Source: Bacteroidia bacterium (GTDB lineage: Bacteria > Bacteroidota > Bacteroidia > B-17B0 > Aurantibacillaceae). Taken from it: 64,000 nt of DNA. This document shows positions 34,601 to 43,000 of this stretch, one piece after another. Within the stretch, counting starts at the first letter, position 1; each line of letters begins with the position of its first letter. The DNA lies in NCBI GenBank assembly GCA_014378485.1, contig JACMNO010000097.1:1-64000 (forward strand). Reading direction: 5' to 3'. The position numbers and the translations under genes are program-made. Under the pieces are notes generated by a model that saw nothing but the letters and a program-made list of their open reading frames with translations, made no database searches and was not told where the DNA came from.

Positions 34601-36068
34601 AGGCTCGTTCAATCCAAGTAATACAGTTTTAACGGCAACGTATACACCAAGTGCTTCTGAAATTTCTGCTGGTTCTGTGAATTTAATATTAGCATCTACT
34701 AATAATGGTAATTGTTTGCAATCCAGAGATACTGTTATTATTAATTACACAAACCCTCCTACAGTAAATGCCGGTATTGATTTATCATCCTGTAAAAACA
34801 ATCCCGGTATCGTATTATCAGGTGTGGTTAACGGACCAACTACTAACGGTATCTGGTCTGGCGGAGCTGGTACATTTAATCCGGGTAGCTCTATTCTAAA
34901 TGCAACTTATACACCTAGTGCAGCAGAAATTTCTGTTGGTTTTGTAAACTTAACCCTTACCTCGTCAAACAACGGTAACTGTAATTCGGTAAACGATTTA
35001 ATTAAATTGAATTTCGTTCCTAAACCATTTGCGAATTTTAATTTCAATAATGTGTGTTTAAATAACACTTCTTCCTTTACTGATTTCTCATTACCGGGAA
35101 TTGGAACAATAAATTCCTGGCAATGGAGCTTTGGAGATAACACAAACAGTACTTCGCAAAACTCAACACACACTTACTCTGCATCAGGAACATTTACTGC
35201 TCAACTAGTAGTTTCAAACTCTTCCGGTTGTTATGATACCATAAAAAAATCGCCAACTGTGTATCCTTTACCTGAAGCAAAATTTGGAATTAACAGAGTT
35301 TGTAATGGAAATATTTTGAATCTGAATTTCTCAGATAGTTCAACGGTTCAATCACCTGAAACCGTCAATCAGTGGTTGTGGAACTTTATTTTACCTCCAT
35401 CTATCATTCAGAGTAATCTTCAAAATCCTTCTCAGCTTTTTCCGGGTTCCGGTTTATATGATATTAAATTAATTGCTACTTCCAATCATGGTTGTAAGGA
35501 TACACTTATTAAACAAGTCAACTTAACGCCTCGGCCTTCTGCCGGTTTTGAGTATGCTATATCTTCAGGTATAAACGTAGGGACAACTGTAAGTTTTGTA
35601 GATACTTCCCAATATGCCACAGGCTGGAACTGGAATTTTGGTGATGCAAATGGAAGTGGTTCTCAAGTACAAAATCCATCAACTATTTATTATGAAAATG
35701 GCGTATTTGTTGTTACCCAAATCGTCAGAGATGATTACGGCTGTACAGATACCGCAAGAGCTGCTATAAGAATAAATAATATTACTAATGAGATCAGCAC
35801 ATTAATTCCTAATGCCATCTCTCCAAACGGAGATGGGAAAAATGATGTATGGAAATTAGATTTCTTAAAGCTTTTATACCCTAACGCAGAAATAGATATT
35901 TTTAACCGATGGGGAGAAAATTTATTTAGCTCTCAAGGTTATGCTGAACCATGGGATGGATCTTACAAAGGAACCAAACTACCTGTAGGGACTTATTATT
36001 ATGTGATAAATTTAAATGACTCATCGATTCCGGAACCGTTAAAAGGGGGTATTTTATTAATACGATAA
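28635..36068 (+). CDS. Giant T9SS-secreted repeat adhesin, copy 1
   Basis: A 2,477-residue protein. In order: signal peptide (1-20); an IgGFc-binding-protein-like N-terminal region (about 22-435) beginning DTSFWFVAPD; 19 tandem units of about 89 residues (439-2130); three PKD-like modules (about 2131-2385) with WQWSFGD and WNWNFGD; and a C-terminal type B T9SS sorting domain (LIPNAISPNGDGKNDVW ... IFNRWGENLF ... WDGSYKG). Unit pattern: P-x-VNAG-x-DLS-x-CKNN, then LSG-x-VSGPTTTGIWSGG, TFxPxN, YTPSAxE, LTSTNNGNCNQV. The two cysteines per unit could form a disulfide. Likely a surface fibre for adhesion or motility, exported with the PorP/SprF protein encoded 1 bp downstream. Confidence 0.92.
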   Translation: MFKKSVLILLFLIISIVVKSQIDTSFWFVAPDISQGLGDRPIFLYFNTYAQAATVKVRQPANGAFVPITKVIPANSIDSINLTAFIANIENNTANTILNKGLYISSTQKISTLYSIKSSANKEYLSLKGPKALGIDFYVPMQEFWNQSPSTSPKSFSSFDIVASQNNTTVLITPKTAIIGHAANATFTVLLQQGQTFSCQDTARSATTSLAGSIVSANKPVAISIQSSGLNQSGCLSSVTDQITNSTFIGTDYIVNQGTSITEKIFILATLNNTQITVNDGSITTHVSNFGENYIYTASQAVTYVTANKPVYVFHVSGYGCRLSGAQLPPFFCAGTFTTSFTRTASDSLALNLFTRTGYEGNFALNGNASLIPASAFTVVPGSAGSIKSAKIYYSTTTIPVGSHNVVTNSGDVFGLGTLNGSSVRGSAYAYHSEFVSYPSINAGSDFTLCGNGSLALNGQIGGGNINGTWSTNGYGTFNGGFTALTNTYTPSQLDTTVKPVKIFLTTSGPCPQQKDTLLLSVKPSPLVNASIDQNVCGNNSAVSLNGTVSGASSTGIWSSTGTGSFTPNNTTLNSTYLPSSSDTTAGSVKLILTSSANGICGAARDTMKVTISKAPIANAGPASVSVCANNPTVALSGTVGGITTTGKWTSVGTGSFSPSNIQLNTGYVPSAADVSAGQIKLYLSSTNNGTCNQAKDSITIIFTNAPSVNAGTDVYVCKNKLAAILSGTISGPTSTGIWSGGTGTFTPNNSVLSPTYTPSTAEVSAGVASLSLTSTGNGNCNQVVDQVLVIINNAPVVNAGLDLSSCKNNSASALSGAVSGTTTTGIWSNGIGTFTPGNTNLNATYSPSAAELTAGFVNLILTSTNNANCNQVKDTVKINFTNSPTANAGIDLTACKNNVAKTLFGVVSGPTTTGIWSGGAGSFNPSNSVLTATYTANAAELTAGFVKLVLTSTNNGNCNSVNDTVKITFTPAPIVNAGPNLSFCKNNPASALSGTVSGGSTTGIWSGGTGTFTPSSAALNATYTPSASELTAGSVNLILSSTANGTCNQVSDNVLVIYTSAPSVNAGFDLSSCKNNASSVLSGFISGPTTTGIWSNSSGTFTPNNTDLNATYSPTAAELTAGFVKLVLTSSGNGNCNQVRDTVKINYTNPPTANAGLDLTTCKNNVVSPLSGFVTGPTTTGIWSGGAGSFNPSNSALTTTYTANASELTAGFVKLVLTSTNNGNCNSVNDTVKITFTPAPLVNAGPNLSFCKNNPASALSGTVSGGSTTGIWSGGTGTFTPSSAALNATYTPSASELTAGSVNLILSSTANGNCNQVSDNVLVIYTSSPSVNAGVDLSSCKNNSSSVLSGVISGPTTTGIWSNGSGTFTPNNTDLNATYSPTAAEITAGFVKLVLTSTGNGNCNQVRDTIKINYTNPPTANAGLDLTACKNNVGSPLSGVVGGPTTTGVWSGGAGSFNPSNSVLTATYTANSAEIASGFVKLVLTSTNNGNCNSVNDTVKITFTPAPIVNAGINLSYCKNNPSGVLSGTVSGGSTTGMWSGGTGTFTPNNSNLNATYSPSASELSAGSVNLILTSTANGNCNQVTDNVLIVYTAAPSANAGVDLSSCQNNPTSILSGIVSGPTTTGIWAGGTGTYSPNNTTLNATYIPSAFDLAAGAITLTLTSTNNGNCNQSVDSVKINFTPSPLVNAGLDLTTCRNNLITVLSGTVSGGTTSGVWSGGSGSFSPSNSVLTATYTPNTTELTAGFVKLILTSTNNGNCFLRKDTVKITFTPSPLVNAGVNLSACKNNPTNVLSGTVSGGSSTGIWSGGTGTFTPNNTNLNASYSPSSGEIAAGSVNLILTSTNNGNCNQVTDNVLIVFTTAPTVNAGIDLFSCKNNAYSVLSGIVSGPTTTGVWSGGSGTFNPGNAVLNSTYTPSASELATGFVNLTLTSTNNGNCNQSVDSVKVNYTGTPLVNAGLNLNSCKNNPGIALSGNVSGPTTTGTWYGGLGSFNPSNTVLTATYTPSASEISAGSVNLILASTNNGNCLQSRDTVIINYTNPPTVNAGIDLSSCKNNPGIVLSGVVNGPTTNGIWSGGAGTFNPGSSILNATYTPSAAEISVGFVNLTLTSSNNGNCNSVNDLIKLNFVPKPFANFNFNNVCLNNTSSFTDFSLPGIGTINSWQWSFGDNTNSTSQNSTHTYSASGTFTAQLVVSNSSGCYDTIKKSPTVYPLPEAKFGINRVCNGNILNLNFSDSSTVQSPETVNQWLWNFILPPSIIQSNLQNPSQLFPGSGLYDIKLIATSNHGCKDTLIKQVNLTPRPSAGFEYAISSGINVGTTVSFVDTSQYATGWNWNFGDANGSGSQVQNPSTIYYENGVFVVTQIVRDDYGCTDTARAAIRINNITNEISTLIPNAISPNGDGKNDVWKLDFLKLLYPNAEIDIFNRWGENLFSSQGYAEPWDGSYKGTKLPVGTYYYVINLNDSSIPEPLKGGILLIR
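29949..35024 (+). repeat. Tandem 267-bp repeat array, 19 units, adhesin copy 1
   Basis: The array spans 5,076 bp, 19 units of 267 bp on average. Units 6-7-8 and 9-10-11 match each other as three-unit blocks (PTANAG, P[IL]VNAGPNLSFCKNN, PSVNAG), and unit 12 repeats the first type. For example, the start of unit 7 (near 31569) recurs 801 bp later (near 32370). The first three and last few units are the most divergent, as expected when internal units recombine most. Confidence 0.9.
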
Positions 36069-36069
36069 T

Positions 36070-37056
36070 ATGAAAAAGAATATTCACATATCTATTCTTC
36101 TATTATTTAGCATGCTATCTAATAAACTCAGTCTTGCTCAACAATTACCTGTCAATACAAATTATGTATTAAATAGTTACGCTTATAACCCTGCGGTTGC
36201 CGGGTCTAAGCCGCATGCTGTTGCAAACGTAAATTACCGTAATCAATGGGTTGGGTTTCAAGATGCGCCAAAAACGTATATGCTAAGTTTATATAGTACT
36301 GTAGGAAAACAAAAAAAAGCAGCTGTTGGTGCGCTGGTTAGTTCCGATAATGCCGGGCTGTTAAGCAGAACTACCGGTTACCTGACTTTTGGATACCATA
36401 TAAAATTAAATAAAACTTATAAATTAGGATTAGGTGTTTCGGCTGGTATGGTTCAATACAGAATTAAATTATACGACGCAAAAGTTGCAGATACCGGTGA
36501 TGATTTGTTAACAGGAAATATTCTTTCAAATAATGTGTTCGACTCAAACGGAGGTTTGTATTTATATAGTGATAAAATGTTTTTTGGTTTATCCACCTAC
36601 CAATATATTGGGAACAAAATTACCTGGAAAGATTCCCAAAGTAATTTATCGCAACATATGTATGCTACTTTAGGTTATACGTTTAAGCTTTCTGAAAAAA
36701 TATCATTACAACCTTCTGCTCTTGTAAAGTTTAATAAACCAGCGCCTATTCAACCTGAGTTTAGCATACGCATGATTTATAAAAATATATTTTGGGTTGG
36801 AGGATCTTATCGTTCTCATGAATCGGTTAGTGCTTTATTTGGAGTAACTATAAAGGAAAAATTAACCATTGGATATTCATACGATATGGTTTTGGCCAAA
36901 ATCAGATCTTACACAAGCGGTTCACACGAAATTATGTTAAGCTATCAGTTTATCAAACCTAAAAAGAAACTTGATGCTGATGAACAGGAATTAAATAATA
37001 TTGATAATAGTATTAAATCCAAATTAAAACAACAAAATGAGGAAGGCTCTAAATAA
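36070..37056 (+). CDS. PorP/SprF family T9SS outer membrane protein, copy 1
   Basis: A 328-residue beta-barrel protein: signal peptide (1-23, ends SLAQQ), then LPVNTNYVLNSYAYNPAVAGSKPHAVANVNYRNQW, the PorP/SprF signature, followed by alternating beta-strands with aromatic girdle residues and a short Lys/Glu-rich C-terminal tail. SprF in gliding flavobacteria is needed to export the type B substrate encoded beside it (SprB). It starts 1 bp after the adhesin stop, and its own end overlaps the next adhesin by 20 bp, so the cassette is one operon. Confidence 0.92.
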   Translation: MKKNIHISILLLFSMLSNKLSLAQQLPVNTNYVLNSYAYNPAVAGSKPHAVANVNYRNQWVGFQDAPKTYMLSLYSTVGKQKKAAVGALVSSDNAGLLSRTTGYLTFGYHIKLNKTYKLGLGVSAGMVQYRIKLYDAKVADTGDDLLTGNILSNNVFDSNGGLYLYSDKMFFGLSTYQYIGNKITWKDSQSNLSQHMYATLGYTFKLSEKISLQPSALVKFNKPAPIQPEFSIRMIYKNIFWVGGSYRSHESVSALFGVTIKEKLTIGYSYDMVLAKIRSYTSGSHEIMLSYQFIKPKKKLDADEQELNNIDNSIKSKLKQQNEEGSK

Positions 37057-40000
37057 ACTGTTATTGGTTCTTCTTGTTCTTAGTAGCAAGCCGGTTCTGT
37101 CACAAATAGATACCGTATTTTGGTTTGCTGCTCCATGGGTAACGGTTGGTCACGCGGGCAATACCCCCGTTGTAATGCGCTTATCTTCATTTAATAATGC
37201 TACAACGGTGCGCGTCAGACAACCTGCATCCACTTTCGATACTACCTTTGTCATTCCTGCAAACTCATTGGTTTCAGAATCCCTATCTCACCTTATTAAT
37301 CAAATAGAAAACACTCCAGCAAATACAGTATTAAACAGGGGAATAAAAATCACATCGAATTTTCCTATTACGGTTGTTTACGAAATAGTTAGTTCTGGTA
37401 ATAATCCCGAAACCTATTCTATGAAAGGCCAAAATGGAATGGGATTAGAATTTGTTTGTCCTTTTCAAACGAAAGGTATTAACTGGACATTTACGCCTAC
37501 CGCAAAATCTCAAATTGACATCGTAGCTACTCAAAACGGAACTGTTGTTTGGATAACTCCTCGTTGTAACGTGGTGGGACATGCTGCCGGCGTTACATAT
37601 TCAGTAGGTTTAAATGTGGGGCAAAGTTATAATATTGAAAATGTCACAAACGTGGCGAATGTTGCCGGGCAAAACCTGAGCGGAACAGTAGTTGTTTCCA
37701 ATAAACCCATTTCCATATCTGTTACCGATGATTCCGTTCGGGGAGTTTCGGGCTGTATGGATATTATGGGTGACCAAATAGTTCCGGTAGAAGTTGTCGG
37801 AACTGAATACATCATCAATAAAGGGGGGCTCTCTGCCGGTGAATTTGAAGGCGCTTATATAGTAGCTACAGAAAACTTTACTCAAATAACAATTAACGAT
37901 GGAGCAATAACCAACGTAATATTAAATAAAGGCGATACTTACTATTATGGTATTGGCCAGGTACTAACATACATTACAGGAGATAAACCATTTTATGTTA
38001 TTCACGCCAGTGGATTTGGATGCGAGTTAGGAGAGGCTATTATTCCTCCTTTAAATTGTGCCGGTTCAGATCAGGTAAGTTTTACAAGAACCAATACGCA
38101 AACGTTTATTTTGAATATACTTTGTAAAACAGGATCAACAGGTAACTTTACTCTCAATGGAAATACCACTCTTGTTCCTGCCTCCGCATTTACAGTGGTT
38201 CCCGGAACGGGTGGAGTATGGAGCGGTGCTCAAATAAGTTTTACTACAGGTCAGATACCTGTTGGTATAACCAACCTTTTAAAGAACACAAACCTTACAG
38301 ATAATTTATTTTCTATGGGTGTGATTAATGGAGGAGCAACAACGGGTTGCTTATACCATTACATGTCATCATTTTTGAGAAAGGTATACACTAATGCCGG
38401 AATCGATAAAAATATTTGTAGTCCCTCCACTAATACAATATCTATAAATGGATCCGTTACAGGCGGAGCAACCACAGGCATTTGGACCACAACCAATGGA
38501 ACAGGTACTTTTGGCAATGCCACCAGTTTGAATACGACCTATACGCTAAGTGCCAATGATTTAAATCAATCCCAAATTAAATTCATTCTTACATCAACAG
38601 GAAATTGTACTCCAAAGAAAGATACAATGTTGTTGAATATTTTCAAATCTCCGGTTGTTGATGCAGGTAATAGTTTAACATTGTGTAAAAACAATGTTGG
38701 ATCGATTCCTTTAAATGGTTCACTTCAATTTGCAGCGGGCGCAAACTGGACAAGTTCCGGAACCGGCTCATTTGGAAGCACCGGAGCCTTATCTACAACT
38801 TACCTGCCTTCAATAAGCGATTTATCCGGATCAAGTCTGATTATCAAATTAACTTCGACAGGAAGTCTAAATGGCTGTCCAAACAAATACGATAGTTTGG
38901 TCATTAATTTAACTACTCCACCAACGGTTTCAGTTAGTCCTGATGTATCTGCCTGTGCAAATAATCCTACCGTTGCCATAATAGGAACAGTAAGTGGTGC
39001 AAGCGCTACTGGTATCTGGTCAGGAGGACTAGGAACATATAATGCAAGTAATACTGCTCTCACAGCCACCTATGTTCCAACACCTTCTGAAATTTCAGTT
39101 GGTTCAGTGAAAATAATTTTATCATCTACAAGTAATGGAAATTGTAAAGCAGTAAAAGATAGTCTTATCATCACTTTTACAAATGCGCCTGGTGTAAATG
39201 CAGGCTCAGATTTTTCCATCTGTAAAAATAATCCGTCTACTGCATTATCAGGAGTTGTTGGAGGACCAACCACAACAGGAATATGGTCGGGTGGAACAGG
39301 AACCTTTACGCCAAATAATTCAACACTAAATTCTATTTATTCACCCAGTGCCTCTGAACTTGCAGCAGGATCACTCACATTAACATTGTCATCAACTAGC
39401 AATGGAAATTGTAATCAGGTAACAGATAATGTAGTAATCAGTATAACGAATGCACCAGTTGTAAATGCCGGTTTAAATTTATCTGTTTGTAAGAATAAAA
39501 TAAATTCCATCCTTTCAGGTGTTGTATCAGGGCCAACAACCACTGGCATTTGGTCTGGAGGTTCTGGATCTTTTAATCCAGGCACTTCTGCCTTAAATGC
39601 AACATACACTCCAAGTGCTGCTGAACTATCTGCTGGTTTTGCTGATTTATACCTATCATCAACTAACAATGGTAACTGTAATATTGTAAAAGATACGGTA
39701 AGAATAATATTTACTAATATCCCAGTTGTAAATGCGGGTTCTGATTTATTTATCTGCTCTAACAACATTAACAGCGCACTATCCGGTTTAGTGTCTGGGC
39801 CAACAACTACCGGCGTGTGGTCGGGCGGATCAGGAACCTATAATCCCGGCAACACCTCATTAACATCAACTTATACTCCAAGCGCCGCGGAAGTATCTGC
39901 AGGAATAGCTACTTTAACATTAACATCAACTAATAATGGTAACTGTAATCAGGTAACAGATATTGTTCAGATTAATTTAACGCCTGCTCCGGTTGTGAAT

Positions 40001-43000
40001 GCAGGATTAGATATATCGGTATGTAAAAACAATCCTGTTGCTTCTCTTTCCGGTGCAGTTTCAGGCCCAACTTCTACCGGCCTTTGGGCAGGAGGAACAG
40101 GAACCTACAACCCAAGCAGCAGTAATTTAAATTCGTTATATACTCCAAGTGCGGCTGAAATATCTGCGGGATCAGTCACTTTAACGTTAGGTTCCACAAG
40201 CAATGGAAATTGTAATCAGGTTTCAGATAAAGTAATAATCACTATTACTAATGCTCCGTTTGTGAATGCAGGTTTAAATTTATCTGTTTGTAAGAACAAT
40301 ACCGCATCGCTTCTTTCCGGTGTTGTATCCGGACCAACAACTACTGGAATTTGGTCAGGTGGTTCTGGTTCATATAACCCAAGTACTTCAGTTTTAAATG
40401 CAACATATACTCCTAGTGCTGCCGAATTAACTGCCGGGTTCGCTGATTTATATTTATCATCAACAAATAACGGTAATTGTAATTTAGTAAAGGATACTGT
40501 GCGAATAACATTTACTAACGCTCCTGCAGTTAACGCTGGCGCAGATTTATTTACATGTGCCAATAATATTAATACAGCTTTAACGGGAGTTGTTTCAGGG
40601 CCAACAACAACAGGCAGTTGGTCTGGCGGATTAGGAACCTACAATCCGGGCAGTTCTGCTTTATCTTCAACTTATACTCCAAGTGCTTCTGAAGTATCTG
40701 CAGGGATAGTAACCTTAACGTTAACATCAACTAATAATGGTAACTGTAATCAGGTGAAAGATATTGTTCAGATTAATTTAACGCCTGCTCCGTTGGTGAA
40801 TGCAGGTTTAGATTTATCAGTCTGTAAAAATAATCCTGTTGCTTCTCTCTCCGGTGCAGTTTCAGGCCCAACTTCTACCGGCCTTTGGGCAGGAGGAACA
40901 GGAACCTACAACCCAAGCAGCAGTAATTTAAATTCGTTATATACTCCAAGTGCGGCTGAAATATCTGCGGGATCAGTTACTTTAACATTAGGTTCAACAA
41001 GTAATGGAAATTGTAATCAGGTTACAGATAAAGTAATAATCACTATTACTAATGCTCCGGTTGTGAATGCAGGTTTAAATTTATCTGCTTGTAAGAACAA
41101 TACCGCATCGCTTCTTTCCGGTTTTGTATCCGGGCCAACAATTACTGGAATTTGGTCAGGAGGTTCTGGTTCATATAATCCTAGTACCTCCGTTTTAAAT
41201 GCAACATATACTCCCAGTGGTGCCGAATTAACTGCCGGGTTCGCTGATTTATATTTATCATCAACAAATAATGGTAATTGTAATTTAGTAAAGGATACAG
41301 TTCGAATAACATTTACTAACGCTCCTGTAGTTAACGCCGGCGCAGATTTATTTACGTGTGCCAATAATATTAATACAACTTTATCAGGCTTAGTTTCCGG
41401 ACCAACAACTACAGGCAGTTGGTTAGGAGGTACAGGCACTTTCAATCCTGGCAATTCGGCATTAACTTCAACTTATACTCCAAGCGCTGCCGAAGTATCC
41501 ACGGGAATAGTGACTTTAACTTTAACATCAACTAATAATGGAAATTGTAATCAGGTCACGGATGTTGTTCAAATCAATTTAACCTCTGCTCCTTCCGTTA
41601 ATGCAGGGATAAATTTAACAGTGTGTGAAAATAACGCTACAACTTCTCTTTCGGGTTTAGTTTCAGGTCCAACATCCACAGGAATTTGGGCAGGAGGAAC
41701 AGGAACTTATAGTCCTGGGAGCTCTGTATTAAATACTCTATATACTCCAAGCACCTCTGAAATTGCTGCAGGTTCAGTGACCTTAACGTTAGGCTCAACG
41801 AATAATGGAAACTGTAGTCAAGTCATTGATACGGTAATCATTCTTATTAGTAGCCCTCCTATAGCAAATGCAGGAATGAATTTATCTCCCTGTGCAAACA
41901 ATGCAGTGTCTTTACTTTCAGGTTTAGTAACAGGACCCACTTCAACTGGTATTTGGTCGGGCGGTGCCGGTTCTTTTAATCCTAATACCTCTGTTTTAAA
42001 TGCGACCTATACACCCAGTTCCTCTGAATTAACTGCCGGTTTTGTAGATTTATATTTAACATCGACAAATAATGCTGGCTGTAATCAGGATATTGATACG
42101 GTAAGGATTACATTTACCGCCGCGCCACTTGTACTAGCAGGCAGTGATATCAACACCTGTGCAAATAACATCAATACCGTTCTATCGGGAACAGTGAGTG
42201 GAGCTACGACAACAGGTATTTGGTCAGGAGGCTCAGGAACTTTTAATCCCGGTAATGCTGCGTTAACAACAACTTATACACCAAGCGCCGCAGAGGTTTC
42301 TGCAGGCTTCGTGTTTTTAACATTAACGTCTACGAATAACGGAACCTGTAATGACGAAAGTGATATTGTTCAAATTAATTTGACAACAGCTCCTTCAGTT
42401 GATGCCGGCATTGATCTATCCTCATGCGCAAACAATCCAACAACCATTCTTTCTGGTTTTGTATCAGGGGCAACCACAACGGGTCTTTGGTCTGGGGGAT
42501 CAGGAACATATAATCCGGGTAGCACCACATTAAATTCTATTTACACTCCTGATCCAAGTGAAGTGGCTGCAGGATCGGTTACATTATTACTGACATCAAC
42601 AAATAATGGCAATTGTATTCAGGTAGTGGATAGTGTTGTTATCAATTTCTCAAATGCTCCGGTTGTAAATGCAGGACTTAATTTATTTTCATGTAAAAAC
42701 AATGCGGCGTCTGCACTTTCCGGTTTAGTAAATGGCTCAACAACAACCGGTATTTGGTCTGGTGGATCCGGAACTTACAACCCGAACAGTTCAGTTTTAA
42801 ATGCCACCTACACTCCTAGTTCTGCAGAAATGACTGCTGGTTCTGTGGGTTTATATTTAACATCTACTAATAATGGTAATTGTAATCAGGTTATTGATTC
42901 AGTTGTGATCTCGTTAACCAGTGCTCCAGTTGTGAATGTTGGTTCAGACATATCTGTATGCGCAAACAACCCAACAATTGCAGTTTCAGGTTCAGTAACG

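Noticed and set aside
29949-35024. Regular direct repeats as a possible CRISPR array
   Set aside because: Units are 267 bp, fully coding, with no short repeat-spacer alternation and no cas genes.
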